The translations under genes were made by a program, and so were the position numbers. Positions 49,564-58,691 of a DNA stretch of 64,000 nucleotides are shown here, piece after piece (position 1 is the first letter of the stretch; the number at the start of each line of letters is the position of its first letter). Under the pieces are notes generated by a model. That model saw only the letters and a program-made list of their open reading frames with translations, made no database searches and was not told the DNA's origin. Origin of the DNA: Cellulomonas hominis (GTDB lineage Bacteria; Actinomycetota; Actinomycetes; Actinomycetales; Cellulomonadaceae); assembly GCF_005239125.1 (NCBI RefSeq), contig NZ_SZYE01000002.1:17176-81175 (forward strand). The letters are read 5' to 3'.

Positions 49564-50199
49564 TCACCGCTGCGGCCAGGCCGCCCACCCGCCGGCCACC
49601 GCCGCCAGCCGCTTCCGGGCGGCCCGGACGTACCGACGGTCGACGCGGTCCGTCACGATCCCGCTTCCGCCGACGGCCCGGCCGTCGCCGGCCAGGTCGT
49701 AGCCCGTCCGCGAACGCGCCGCACGCTCCCGGTACCCGCCCGCGACGACGGCCCCGACGTGCCACTCCAGGTCGTCGGCGACCGCCGGCCACGCCTCGTC
49801 GCAGGCGTCGCACCCGCACACCGGGAACGGGAAGTCGTGCAGCAGCCCGGCGTGCAGCGCGACGGCCGGGTACCCCGTCCAGACGACGGTCAGCGGCGCG
49901 GCGGTCTCCCGTCGCGGGACGAGCCGCACCGCGCGCACGGCCCCGGCCACCGGGTGCCGCAGGTCGTCGGCGCACGCCAGGTCGTCCGTGACCGCGACGT
50001 CGTGACGGGCGGCCAGGTGCCGGACCAGCGCGTCGGCGACGTCGTGCAGCGGCGCGAACCGCCCCGGGTGGCTGTCGACGCCGTACGCCGCGTCGGGTGG
50101 CCCGTCGGGCCAGCGCCCGCCGTAGCGCACCGGGCGGCCGTCCGGGTCGAGCAGCACGGGCTCGCGGATCGTCGGGCGCACGTAGCCGGTCAGCAGCAC
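49564..50199 (-). CDS. DUF6226-like protein
   Basis: A 211-residue protein: YGGRWPDGPPDAAYGVDSHPGRFAPLH, VVWTGYPAVALHAGLLHDFPFPVCGCDACDE and a C-terminal basic helix (RYVRAARKRLAAV). The CGCDACDE cysteines and the order of blocks resemble DUF6226; function unknown. GTG 50199 has GGGAGGGC upstream; the frame stays open to 50253. Confidence 0.75.
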   Translation of the reverse strand: MLLTGYVRPTIREPVLLDPDGRPVRYGGRWPDGPPDAAYGVDSHPGRFAPLHDVADALVRHLAARHDVAVTDDLACADDLRHPVAGAVRAVRLVPRRETAAPLTVVWTGYPAVALHAGLLHDFPFPVCGCDACDEAWPAVADDLEWHVGAVVAGGYRERAARSRTGYDLAGDGRAVGGSGIVTDRVDRRYVRAARKRLAAVAGGWAAWPQR

Positions 50200-50254
50200 G
50201 GCGCCCTCCCGAGCCGGGTCGTGCCGTCGCGGGTGCGCCGGCGTCCGTCGCACG

Positions 50255-50605
50255 TTACCGGTGCGCGCCGTCCCCGGACTCCGCGCGGTCGGCGGCGCGC
50301 ACGAGGTCGACGCGGTCGTGCAGCACGCGGAGCAGGTCGCCGGGGCACAGCTCGTCGTCCACCGTGACCGCTCGCCCGTCCGCGTAGGTGACCGCGACCG
50401 GCGGGCCGTAGCACGCGGTGACGTCCAGGAGCACCGCTCCGCCGCCGTCGCTGACGTCGGTGCGGTCCTCCTCGCCGAGCCGGACGGTCACGTCGTCGCC
50501 GGCCTGGTTCGTGATCTCGATGTCCGTGCCCGCGGCGCACCCGGCGACGGCGAGCAGCACCGCCCCGACGACCGCCGCCGCCAGGACGTCCTTGCCTGCG
50601 CTCAC
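50255..50605 (-). CDS. Small lipoprotein
   Basis: A 116-residue secreted protein with a lipobox (VLLAVAGC, Cys near 23), then DIEITNQAGDDVTVRLGEED, a beta-rich immunoglobulin-like part with two further Cys (VTACYG, DELCPGD). No family recognised. GTG 50605 follows GGGGGAGGG. Directly upstream of, and on the same strand as, the DUF6226-like gene. Confidence 0.75.
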   Translation of the reverse strand: MSAGKDVLAAAVVGAVLLAVAGCAAGTDIEITNQAGDDVTVRLGEEDRTDVSDGGGAVLLDVTACYGPPVAVTYADGRAVTVDDELCPGDLLRVLHDRVDLVRAADRAESGDGAHR

Positions 50606-50912
50606 GACACCCTCCCCCGCTCGACCGCCGGTGCGCGGCGGACTCCCCGACGGTAGGCCGGTGCCCGGTAGCGCGGGGCCCGGAGGCTGTGCGGGTCCTG
50701 TGCGGGTTCGGGGTGGTCGGCCCGCTCCGGCGTCGGCCGCACCGCCGCGCGCGTCGGGTGTGACGCACCGCACACGAGGGGGTGACGAACGGCCCGCCCG
50801 CGCGCCGCCTCCGGGGAGCAGCATCGGTGACAGGCGGCGACGGCGCCGCCCGCGGCCGACGGTTCCCCGAGCGCCCCGGCGCCGGCCGCGACCCCCGTCC
50901 TGAGGAGACGCG

Positions 50913-51152
50913 ATGCGCACGGAGCACACCGACCCGCGGTACGCCGTCGAGGTCGACGACCGCCCGACCTACCGGGTGGACTTCGTCGGCACCTACGGGA
51001 CGACCGAGGAGTTCCGGATCTTCGCGGCGCCGGACCTGCCCGCGGTCCAGCGCTGGGTAGGCGACCAGGCCGCCGGCCGTGCCTACACGGTGTGGGTCGA
51101 GTACCCCGGCAGGTCCGGGGTCGGGCTCGCGCAGGTGCTGTCCTCGCGCTGA
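50913..51152 (+). CDS. Small hypothetical protein
   Basis: A 79-residue protein (YAVEVDDRPTYRVDFVG, EEFRIFAAPDLPAVQRWVGDQ, YTVWVEYPGRSGVGLAQVL). Codon use and a GAGGAG site before ATG 50913 support it. Unknown family; the WVGDQAAGRAYTVWVEY part is like other short actinobacterial proteins. Ends in a hairpin with the convergent kinase. Confidence 0.65.
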   Translation: MRTEHTDPRYAVEVDDRPTYRVDFVGTYGTTEEFRIFAAPDLPAVQRWVGDQAAGRAYTVWVEYPGRSGVGLAQVLSSR

Positions 51153-51179
51153 CGCGGGCGGCTGCGCCCCCGCGCTAGC
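51148..51179. terminator. Imperfect hairpin between convergent small genes
   Basis: GCTGACGCGGG and CCCGCGCTAGC, 9 of 11 pairs, overlapping both stop codons. Confidence 0.4.
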
Positions 51180-51717
51180 CGGCCCAGCCCACGGCCCGCA
51201 GCACCGCCGCGGCCACCTCCGCCGGTGCGAGCCCCTCGACGTCGACCACGTGGTCCTCCACGCGCGCCGCCTCGAGGATCGCGTCCAGCTCCCCCGCGCG
51301 GTGCCGGTGCCACGCGAGCACCGACGGCTGACCGGCGTGCCGCACGTCGAGCCGGTCGCGCACGGCCGGGACGGGGAGCCGGAGCCGGCACACGGCGAGC
51401 GGCACCCCGACGGCGGCGGCGTAGGCCGCGCGCGACTCCAGGTCCTCCAGCACCCCGGCGAGCACGAGCCGGGCCGCGCCCCGCCGCCGGTACACCGCCG
51501 CGACCGCCCGGAGGTTCTCCAGCTCGAGGTCCTGCTGGAACGGGTCGCCCGGCGGGGCCGGCCAGGAGCGGCGCAGCTCGTCGAGGTCGACGACCGCGTG
51601 CGGGACGCCGTGCTCCGCGAGCAGCTCTCCCACGTGGGCGGCGGTGGTGCTCTTGCCCGCGCCGACGGTGCCGGTCAGCAGCAGGGCGGCAGGGGCGGGT
51701 GCCGGTGCGGAGGTCAC
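51175..51717 (-). CDS. P-loop small-molecule kinase-like protein
   Basis: A 180-residue P-loop NTPase: Walker A GTVGAGKST (16-24), VVDLDELRRSWP (where shikimate/gluconate-type kinases have the acid-containing second motif), VLAGVLEDLESR, and a lid with RLRLPVPAVRDRLDVR. Likely a nucleoside, adenylate-like or chloramphenicol-phosphotransferase-like kinase. Substrate unknown. GTG 51717. Confidence 0.8.
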   Translation of the reverse strand: MTSAPAPAPAALLLTGTVGAGKSTTAAHVGELLAEHGVPHAVVDLDELRRSWPAPPGDPFQQDLELENLRAVAAVYRRRGAARLVLAGVLEDLESRAAYAAAVGVPLAVCRLRLPVPAVRDRLDVRHAGQPSVLAWHRHRAGELDAILEAARVEDHVVDVEGLAPAEVAAAVLRAVGWAG

Positions 51718-51750
51718 GGCCTCACGCTACGGCTCCCGCCCCGGCCGACG

Positions 51751-52452
51751 TCAGCGCCAGGTGACGGGCGCCGGGAAGTACGGGTTGTCCGAGGACGCCA
51801 TGAACGACTGGTACGACTCGCCGTTGTACTCAGCCGCGGTGACCACGGCGCCGTCCTTGGCCAGCGCGACGAAGCAGGACACCAGGACCCGGGCCTCCTC
51901 GTCGTACTCGGGCAGGAGCAGGCCGCAGGAGTCGCCGGGCGAGTTCAGCGAGAAGCCGCTGGTCAGGTACTCGGTGTCGGCGCCGGTCGCGTCGAGCGGG
52001 AACAGGTCGACCGTGGCCGGGTCGTAGCCCTTCGGGGTGTCGTACAGCCACTGGTGCTGGGTGATCACCGCGTACGGCGTGTAGCCCTCGAACTCCTCGG
52101 CGTTGCTGAACTGGTCGAACAGCGAGGCGTCCAGCTCGCTCACCTGGAGCACGGCGACGCCGACGCCGCCGCTCACCTCCTGGTCGCCGTAGGTCTCCGT
52201 CTGGTTCAGCCACGCGGCCTGACCCAGCCCGAGAGCGGTACCGGGCGCGGTGACCGCGCCGGGGGCGCCGAAGTCGACGGCGTCGACCTCGTAGTCCACC
52301 GCGAGCGGACCCGTCTGCTCGGGCGCGGGCGCAGCCGAGGCGCCCGCGGACCGGTCCTTGTCCTTGCTCTTCGGCTCGTCCGACGAGCAGCCGGCGAGGC
52401 CGAGCGCGAGGACGAGGGCGGCGGCGGGCACGGCGAGGGGCGACAGGCGCAC
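51751..52452 (-). CDS. Lipoprotein of unknown function
   Basis: A 233-residue secreted lipoprotein: basic start, hydrophobic stretch and lipobox LGLAGC (Cys near 22), then an Asp/Lys/Ala linker and a folded domain (DYEVDAVDFGAPGAVTAPG, YTPYAVITQHQWLYDTPKGYDP, SLNSPGDSCGLLLPEYDEEARVLVSCFVAL) with two Cys that may form a disulfide. No family recognised. GTG 52452 with GGAAGG upstream. Confidence 0.8.
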   Translation of the reverse strand: MRLSPLAVPAAALVLALGLAGCSSDEPKSKDKDRSAGASAAPAPEQTGPLAVDYEVDAVDFGAPGAVTAPGTALGLGQAAWLNQTETYGDQEVSGGVGVAVLQVSELDASLFDQFSNAEEFEGYTPYAVITQHQWLYDTPKGYDPATVDLFPLDATGADTEYLTSGFSLNSPGDSCGLLLPEYDEEARVLVSCFVALAKDGAVVTAAEYNGESYQSFMASSDNPYFPAPVTWR

Positions 52453-52562
52453 GGGGAGGACCTTCCGGGTCGAGGAGCTGCCTGGTGGATGCACAGGCCA
52501 GACCCAGGGAACGTTAAGCCACGCTGCGCGCAGCCGCCTCCGGCACTCTCAACGTATAGCGC

Positions 52563-52591
52563 GGTGGGGGTCTTGCCGCAAGGCCCCCACC
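52563..52591 (+). promoter_or_regulatory. Rifamycin-associated-element-like palindrome upstream of helR
   Basis: GGTGGGGGTCTTGC, one spacer base, and GCAAGGCCCCCACC, complementary at 13 of 14 positions, lie 46 bp before the helicase-like gene and just after a -10-like TATAGC (52555-52560). The core (GGGG..CTTGC..GCAAGGCCCC) agrees with the rifamycin-associated element as I recall it from the literature, which controls rifamycin-inactivation and helR genes. Confidence 0.75.
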
Positions 52592-52637
52592 CGGGCCCAG
52601 AATCCTCGGCGCACCACCCCTGCGCCCGAGGAGCCCG

Positions 52638-54818
52638 ATGACCGCGACCGCCGCCTCCGCCTTCGCCCTGCCCGACCGCCTGGCCGCCAAGGCCGCCCCC
52701 GCCCTGATCGCCGACGACGAGCGCCGGTTCGCCGCGATCGCCGACGCCCTCGACGCCACGACCGCCGACCTCGCGGAGCGGCTCGACGCCGTGCGTCGGC
52801 AGCCGGCCGGCCGCGGCCAGGAGACCCTCGGCCGCGACGCCGAGGTGCGCCGCCTGTCGGCGCGGCTGCGTGCGCTGCGCCGGTTCGGGCTGGACCTGTG
52901 CCTGGGCCGGATCACGCCCGACGACGGCGGCGACCCGGTGTACGTCGGCCGGCTCGGGCTGACGGACGCCGACGGCCGCCGGCTGCTGGTCGACTGGCGC
53001 TCCCCCGCCGCCGAGCCGTTCTTCGGCGCGACCCGCGCGCGGCCGCTGGGCCTGGCGGCACGCCGCCGGTACCGGTGGACCGGCGGGCGGGTCACCGACT
53101 ACTGGGACGAGGTGTTCACGGCCGACGGGTCGGGTGCCGCCGCGACGCAGGCCGCGCTGGACGACGAGTCCGCCTTCATCGCGAGCCTCGGCAGCAGCCG
53201 CACCGCGCGGATGCGGGACGTCCTCGGCACCATCCAGGCCGATCAGGACGCGGTCGTGCGGGCCGGGTCCCGCGGGACCCTGGTCGTCGACGGCGGCCCG
53301 GGGACCGGGAAGACCGTGGTCGCCCTGCACCGCGCCGCCTACCTGCTGTACGCCGACCCGCTGGTGGAGCCCCGCCGCGGCGGGGTGCTCGTGGTCGGAC
53401 CGAGCCGCCCGTACCTCGACTACGTCGCGGACGTGCTGCCGAACCTGGGCGAGGACGGCGCCCGCACCTGCGTGCTGCGCGACCTGGTCCCCGAGGGCGC
53501 CACGGCCGCCCCGGAGGCCGACCCGGAGGTCGCCCGGCTCAAGGGCACCCTCGACATGGTCCGCGCGATCGAGCCGGCGGTGCGGTTCTCCGAGCGCCCG
53601 CCGACCGAGGGGCTGCTGGTCGAGACCCCGTGGGCCGACCTGTGGCTCGGGCCCGAGGACTGGGCGGAGGCGTTCGTCGCCCCCGACCCCGGCACCCCGC
53701 ACAACGAGGCCCGCGAGGTGATCTGGGAGGCGCTGCTGGACCTGCTGGCCGAGAAGGCGCAGGAGGAGGACGACGAGATCCCCGCCGACCTGCTCCGCCG
53801 CGCCCTGCGGCGCGACGGCGACCTGAGCACCGCCGTCGACCGGGCCTGGCCCGTGCTCGACGCCGCCGAGCTCGTCGCCGACCTGTGGTCGGTCCCGGCC
53901 TACCTGCGGCTGTGCGCCCCGTGGCTGACACCCGGGCAGGTGCGCCTGCTGCAGCGCGCCGACCCGCGCGCGTGGACCGACGCGGACCTGCCGCTGCTCG
54001 ACGCGGCCCGGCACCGTCTCGGCGACCCCGGCGTGTCCCGGCGCCGGCACCGCCGGGAGGCCGAGGCCGCGGCCGAGCGGGAGTACCGGTCGCGGGTCGC
54101 CGACGACCTGATCGCCGCCGACCACGAGGGCGAGCAGGAGGGCATGCTCGACATGCTGCGCGGTGCCGACCTGGAGCACGCCCTGCTCGGCGACCCCGAG
54201 GACGCCCGGACCGAGACCGACCGCCTCGCCGGTCCGTTCGCGCACGTCGTCGTCGACGAGGCCCAGGAGCTCTCGGACGCCGAGTGGCAGATGCTGCTGC
54301 GCCGGTCGCCGTCGCGGAGCCTCACCGTCGTGGGCGACCGGGCGCAGGCCCGGCACGGCTTCGCCGAGTCCTGGGCGGACCGGCTGGGGCGGGTCGGGCT
54401 CGGCGCACCCACGGTGGCGTCGCTCACGATCAACTACCGCACGCCCGTCGAGGTGATGACCGCGGCGGAACCGGTGATCCGTGCGGCGCTGCCCGACGCG
54501 AACGTGCCGACCTCGGTCCGCAGCACGGGTGTCCCCGTCGGCCACGGGTCCGTCGCGGAGCTCGACGGGTTGCTCGCGTCCTGGCTCGTCGACCACCCGG
54601 AGGGCGTCGCGTGCGTGATCGGCGCCGACCGGGAGCTGCCCGGGGCGCCGCGGGTCCGGTCGCTGTCGCCCGCCGGGGCCAAGGGGCTCGAGTTCGACCT
54701 CGTGGTGCTGGTGGACCCGGAGCGCTGGGGCGGCGGCGTCACCGGGGCGGTCGACCGGTACGTGGCGATGACCCGGGCGACCCAGCGGCTGGTCGTGCTG
54801 ACCGGCACGCGCGGCTGA
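52638..54818 (+). CDS. helR: HelR/HelD-like RNA polymerase-recycling motor ATPase
   Basis: A 726-residue SF1 helicase-like protein of the HelD family: N-terminal arm (about 1-60), R-loop domain signs, GLDLCLGRITPDDGGDPVYVGRLG and DWRSPAAEPFFGAT, Walker A GGPGTGKTVVALHRAAYLL (about 219-237), VVVDEAQELSDAEWQMLLRR (motif II), VVGDRAQA, LTINYRTPVEVM (motif IV), YVAMTRATQRLVVL (motif VI). Actinobacterial HelR proteins release stalled RNA polymerase and displace rifamycins from it. ATG 52638 after GAGGAG. The upstream palindrome suggests rifamycin induction. Confidence 0.9.
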   Translation: MTATAASAFALPDRLAAKAAPALIADDERRFAAIADALDATTADLAERLDAVRRQPAGRGQETLGRDAEVRRLSARLRALRRFGLDLCLGRITPDDGGDPVYVGRLGLTDADGRRLLVDWRSPAAEPFFGATRARPLGLAARRRYRWTGGRVTDYWDEVFTADGSGAAATQAALDDESAFIASLGSSRTARMRDVLGTIQADQDAVVRAGSRGTLVVDGGPGTGKTVVALHRAAYLLYADPLVEPRRGGVLVVGPSRPYLDYVADVLPNLGEDGARTCVLRDLVPEGATAAPEADPEVARLKGTLDMVRAIEPAVRFSERPPTEGLLVETPWADLWLGPEDWAEAFVAPDPGTPHNEAREVIWEALLDLLAEKAQEEDDEIPADLLRRALRRDGDLSTAVDRAWPVLDAAELVADLWSVPAYLRLCAPWLTPGQVRLLQRADPRAWTDADLPLLDAARHRLGDPGVSRRRHRREAEAAAEREYRSRVADDLIAADHEGEQEGMLDMLRGADLEHALLGDPEDARTETDRLAGPFAHVVVDEAQELSDAEWQMLLRRSPSRSLTVVGDRAQARHGFAESWADRLGRVGLGAPTVASLTINYRTPVEVMTAAEPVIRAALPDANVPTSVRSTGVPVGHGSVAELDGLLASWLVDHPEGVACVIGADRELPGAPRVRSLSPAGAKGLEFDLVVLVDPERWGGGVTGAVDRYVAMTRATQRLVVLTGTRG

Positions 54819-54827
54819 GGCGGCGTC

Positions 54828-55235
54828 GTGCCGGACTGGGCCTGGACGGTGGTCGGGGTCGTCGGGGGCGTCCTGCTGCTGTGGCTCGCGCTCGTCGCGG
54901 TGCTCTGGGCGACCCGCCCGGACGAGCTGCGGCTGCGCGAGCTGCTCCGCCTGCTCCCCGACGTCGTGCGGCTGGTGCGCCGGCTGGCGGGCGACCGGAC
55001 GCTCCCGCGCGGGGTGCGGGTCCGGCTGTGGCTGCTGCTCGGCTACCTGGCGCTGCCGTTCGACCTGGTCCCCGACGTGATCCCGGTGCTCGGCTGGGCG
55101 GACGACGCGATCGTCGTCGCGCTGGTGCTGCGGTCGGTCGTGCGACGCGCGGGCCCGGAGGCACTGGCCCGGCACTGGCCGGGGTCGCCGGAGGGGCTGG
55201 CGGCGCTGCGGCGGCTGGCGCGGCTGCCGGGCTGA
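54828..55235 (+). CDS. DUF1232 (YkvA-like) membrane protein
   Basis: A 135-residue protein: N-terminal membrane helix (WTVVGVVGGVLLLWLALVAVLW), then the DUF1232 core (PRGVRVRLWLLLGYLALPFDLVPDVIPVLGWADD, DLVPDxIPxxGxADD motif at about 86-100). Function unknown. GTG 54828, 9 nt after the HelR stop, so it may be in the same operon. Confidence 0.87.
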   Translation: MPDWAWTVVGVVGGVLLLWLALVAVLWATRPDELRLRELLRLLPDVVRLVRRLAGDRTLPRGVRVRLWLLLGYLALPFDLVPDVIPVLGWADDAIVVALVLRSVVRRAGPEALARHWPGSPEGLAALRRLARLPG

Positions 55236-55284
55236 CGCCGGGGGCGCGTCGGGAGGGCGCGGCGCGGTCGGCGCCGGGGACGAC

Positions 55285-55318
55285 GAAGCCCTGGTGGGAT
55301 CTCTCCCACCAGGGCTTC
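55285..55318. terminator. Strong hairpin between DUF1232 and tRNA-Pro
   Basis: GAAGCCCTGGTGGGA and its exact complement form a 15-bp stem with a 4-nt loop. It ends transcription of the DUF1232 operon and, from the other side, the tRNA gene. Confidence 0.8.
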
Positions 55319-55322
55319 CACG

Positions 55323-55396
<74 letters not shown>

Positions 55397-55444
55397 ATGG
55401 TCCCCCGAGGGACCTCGGCGGCCCCCGCAGGAGCCTCGGAAACT

Positions 55445-56731
55445 CTACCGTATCCGGACGGTCCCGCCGTCCCCCGCCGGCAGATGGGCGCGCCACGCGG
55501 TCGCGACCACGACCAGGCAGACCGCCGCGACGCCGAGCCCGGCGAGGAACATCTCCGGGTACGCCCACCGCGTCGAGAGCCAGGCGAGCACCGCCGGCAC
55601 GAAGAACCCCAGGTACGCGGCCGAGTAGTAGACCGCGGTCAGCCCCGCGAGGTCGTCCGGGGTGGCAATCCGCTGCACCTCCGACAGCCCCGCGACCAGC
55701 GCCAGGCCGTAGCCGGCGCCCAGCACCGCCGCGGCGAGCAGCACCACCGGCAGCGCCAGGGTCGCCGCGGCCCGCGCGGCCAGCGCCATCCCGACGACCA
55801 GGATCGCCAGCGCCACGACGGACGCACGCGCGCTGTGCCGGGTGTCGATCAGACGCGCGACCGACTGCACGGCGAACCCCACGGCCAGCGTGACGACGGT
55901 CAGCAGCGCGGAGAACGCGATCGGCACCCCGCCGGCGTGCTCGCGCATCAGCCCGGGCAGCACGGCGTACGCCGAGCCCACCGCGCCGAACACCCAGGGC
56001 GCCAGCGGCAGCACCACCCGGAGGAACCGGCGGTGCCCGACGGCCGGGACGCGCAGGTCGTCGCGGAGCCGGCCGCGGGCTCCCGCCGGGCGGGCCGCGT
56101 GCGTCTCGGGGACGCCCAGCACCGCCAGCCCCGCGACGACCGTCACCGCGGCGTGCAGGAGGTACGGCGTGCCCGTGCGCCACGGGCCCCACTGCGCGAG
56201 CGCGCCCGCCACCCCCGCGCCCAGCAGGAAGCCGAGGGTGAGCGCGAGCGACGCCCGGCGGGCACCCGCCTGCGGGGCCCCGGTCGCCGCGCACAGCTCC
56301 GCGACCCAGGTGGTGCCCACGGCCATGACGAGCCCGAGCGCGAGGCCCGACAGGACGCGACCGGCAGCGAGGGCCGGCACGGACGCCGGGCCCACCGCGA
56401 GCACGAGGGAGCCGACGATGCCGAGCGGCGCCGCCGGCAGCAGCAGGGGGCGCCGGCCGTACCGGTCGGACAGGGGCCCGCCGATCAGCAGCGCGGGGAC
56501 GATGCCGAGCACGTACGCCCCGAGCAGGACGTTCACGGTGAGCGCCGACAGGTGGCTCACCTCGCGGTACATGACCAGCAGCGGCGTGAACTCGTTGCCG
56601 CCCCAGGCGACGGCGAACATGAGCGCCCCGACGCGGAGCCAGGCGCGCGGGTCGGCACCCGTCGACGCGGCGCCCGTCAAGGCGGCGCGCGTCGAGGCGG
56701 CCGCCCGCCGGTCGAGGTCCGTGGCCGTCAC
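55445..56731 (-). CDS. MFS-family transporter
   Basis: A 428-residue membrane protein with 12 predicted helices and the motif-A loop GGPLSDRYGRRPLLLPAAP (about 84-102). EFTPLLVMYREVSHLS and GTTWVAELCAATGA suggest a drug/proton antiporter-like member. Substrate unknown. GTG 56731 overlaps the GntR stop by 4 nt, so it is the downstream partner of the regulator. Confidence 0.9.
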   Translation of the reverse strand: MTATDLDRRAAASTRAALTGAASTGADPRAWLRVGALMFAVAWGGNEFTPLLVMYREVSHLSALTVNVLLGAYVLGIVPALLIGGPLSDRYGRRPLLLPAAPLGIVGSLVLAVGPASVPALAAGRVLSGLALGLVMAVGTTWVAELCAATGAPQAGARRASLALTLGFLLGAGVAGALAQWGPWRTGTPYLLHAAVTVVAGLAVLGVPETHAARPAGARGRLRDDLRVPAVGHRRFLRVVLPLAPWVFGAVGSAYAVLPGLMREHAGGVPIAFSALLTVVTLAVGFAVQSVARLIDTRHSARASVVALAILVVGMALAARAAATLALPVVLLAAAVLGAGYGLALVAGLSEVQRIATPDDLAGLTAVYYSAAYLGFFVPAVLAWLSTRWAYPEMFLAGLGVAAVCLVVVATAWRAHLPAGDGGTVRIR

Positions 56732-57408
56732 CGGGCGCCGCCGTCCCGGTCCGGGTGCGCGGCCGGCAGGTGCGCGTCCCGCAGGTGCGCACGCAGGCGC
56801 TCGCGGAACGCCGCGGCGTCGCCGGACTCGACGGCCGCGACCAGCGCCTCGTGCCCCTCGACGAACCCGGGAGCGTGCTCCCCCGCCGCGCCCACGGACA
56901 GCGCGATCATCCGGCGCTGCCGCTCACGCAGGGTGACCGAGAACCCGGTGAGCAGGTCGTTCCCGCCGGCCGCGACGATCGCGAGGTGGAAGGCGGCGTC
57001 GTGCTCGGCGTACGCCTCCAGGTCGCCCGTGGCCACGGCCTCGCGCTGCCGTGCGACCAGGCCCCGCAGCGTGGCGGCCAGCGCCTCCCGGGCCGGTGCG
57101 GACCGGACCACGACGTCGACCGCGTGCGACTCGAGCAGCAGGCGCGCGTCGACGACCGCCTCGGCCTCTCCGGGTGCGACCGGCACCACCAGGGCGCCGC
57201 GCTTCGGGAACAGCCGCAGCCAGCCCTCGGTGGCCAGGCGGAGGAAGGCCTCGCGGACCGGCGTGCGGCTCATCGCGAGCTCGGCCGCGACGTCGCCCTC
57301 GCTGAGCATCTCCCCCGCCGGCAGCCGCCCGGACAGCAGCCCGTCCTTCACGTGCCGGTAGGCGGCCTCGGCGGCCGGCGGAGCGGGAGGCGGGGCGAGC
57401 GACTTCAT
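56728..57408 (-). CDS. GntR-family regulator, FCD domain
   Basis: About 226 residues: GntR HTH (AAYRHVKDGLLSGRLPAGEMLSEGDVAAELAMSRTPVREAFLRLATEGWLRLFPKRG) and all-helical FCD ligand domain (EAEAVVDARLLLESHAVDVV, EHDAAFHLAIVAAGGNDLL, HEALVAAVESGDAAAFRERLRAHL) with the metal/ligand Asp and His residues. ATG 57408 used; an in-frame GTG lies at 57414. Likely represses itself and the MFS gene through the site at 57418-57434. Confidence 0.9.
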   Translation of the reverse strand: MKSLAPPPAPPAAEAAYRHVKDGLLSGRLPAGEMLSEGDVAAELAMSRTPVREAFLRLATEGWLRLFPKRGALVVPVAPGEAEAVVDARLLLESHAVDVVVRSAPAREALAATLRGLVARQREAVATGDLEAYAEHDAAFHLAIVAAGGNDLLTGFSVTLRERQRRMIALSVGAAGEHAPGFVEGHEALVAAVESGDAAAFRERLRAHLRDAHLPAAHPDRDGGAR

Positions 57409-57417
57409 GGGCACTAC

Positions 57418-57434
57418 ATGTATCTCAGATGCAT
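57418..57434. promoter_or_regulatory. GntR operator candidate
   Basis: ATGTATCT-c-AGATGCAT, 7 of 8 positions symmetric, 10 nt upstream of the GntR start. Confidence 0.55.
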
Positions 57435-57572
57435 CCCAGGTCCAAATCGGGCGCGCCGGCGCGCGTCACCACCGGATCGTCGCACCGCCACCGGATCCGC
57501 CGGGGTGCGGTGCGACGATCGGGTGGGAACCGGGCGACGGGGCCCGCGGTCCACCCGCTCGACCGGGGCGCG

Positions 57573-58691
57573 TCAGCGCGTCGGGGCCGTCCCCTGGGTC
57601 GCGTCGCGGGCGACGTCGTCGGCGCCCGAGCGGCCGCGGAGCACGTCGAGCTCCGCCGCGACGACGCCCAGCAGCAGCAGGTCCACCACCAGGCCGGTGA
57701 CCGCGCCCCACTGGTCGATCCGGAACAGGAAGATCTGGCTGAGCAGCAGGTTGACCAGCACCGCGCGCCGGAACCACTCGTAGCCCCGCCGCCGGTCCTC
57801 GCCCACGAGCCGCAGCCCGACCGCCGAGCACGCCAGGGACGCGGCCCCGCTGGCGAGCAGCCCCACCATCGCCCACCACGGCAGGTCCGCGCCGGTCGAC
57901 ACGAGGACCACGCCGCGCACCACGGTGTACAGCGTGACGAGCGCGAGCACGCCGACGGTCAGGCGGGGCAGCCACCGCACGCGCACGACCCGCCGCGACG
58001 CCGTCACCACCGCACGCGACACCGCGCTGATCGGGTCCGGCAGCTCGCGCGCGTCGTCCTCCACCACGTCGAGCAGCGCCCGCACCTCGGCGGCACCCCG
58101 GACGGCGCCGGCGCCGGCGACGAGCTCGCGGGCCTGGCGCCGGGCGCGCGGCGAGAACCCGCCCGCCAGCCCCGCCACGGCGAGGTCGGCGGCCGCGGCC
58201 AGCGTCTCGTGCGGGTCGCGCCGCCGGCCGTGGATGACCTCCCCGACCAGGACCAGCACGACCACGACGACGTAGATGAGCGATGCCGTCGGCTCGTAGA
58301 AGTAGTCGTTGTCCGAGGTGACGAACTTGCCGATCTCGTCGATGAACAGCCCGAACCCGACACCGCCCAGCAGCGCCGCCAGCGGCCGCACCACCGGCCC
58401 GGCCCAGGACAGCACGGCGACCACCGCGACCGCCATCAGCAGCCCGCCCCACAGGACGTGCGCGATGTGCAGGCCGTCACCGCCGAGCTGCGGGAAGCCG
58501 GTCAGCGCGAGCAGACCGCGCGTCACCAGGACGGTGAGCACGGTGACGGCGAGGAACCCGGCGACGTGCCGCGGCCCGGCGGGGTCCCGGGGCAGGCCCA
58601 GGACGAGCACCGGCGACCGGCGCAGCACGTGGTGCCGCTCCGGCGCGGTCGCCCGGTCCCCCGTCCGCTCGACGTCCGACCCGCGGGTCAC
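57573..58691 (-). CDS. Polytopic membrane protein of unknown function
   Basis: A 372-residue protein with about eight hydrophobic segments and the conserved acidic stretch [23 protein letters not shown] (about 124-146) in the membrane region. I have seen this motif in bacterial membrane proteins of unknown role. GTG 58691 overlaps the der stop by 4 nt, so it is co-translated with der. A basic/Arg-rich cytoplasmic loop follows the fourth helix. Confidence 0.78.
   Translation of the reverse strand: MTRGSDVERTGDRATAPERHHVLRRSPVLVLGLPRDPAGPRHVAGFLAVTVLTVLVTRGLLALTGFPQLGGDGLHIAHVLWGGLLMAVAVVAVLSWAGPVVRPLAALLGGVGFGLFIDEIGKFVTSDNDYFYEPTASLIYVVVVVLVLVGEVIHGRRRDPHETLAAAADLAVAGLAGGFSPRARRQARELVAGAGAVRGAAEVRALLDVVEDDARELPDPISAVSRAVVTASRRVVRVRWLPRLTVGVLALVTLYTVVRGVVLVSTGADLPWWAMVGLLASGAASLACSAVGLRLVGEDRRRGYEWFRRAVLVNLLLSQIFLFRIDQWGAVTGLVVDLLLLGVVAAELDVLRGRSGADDVARDATQGTAPTR

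Noticed and set aside
52206-55175. 989-codon minus-strand open frame opposite helR
   Set aside because: Mirror frame of the HelR gene; no family features and the sense strand has a full set of helicase motifs.
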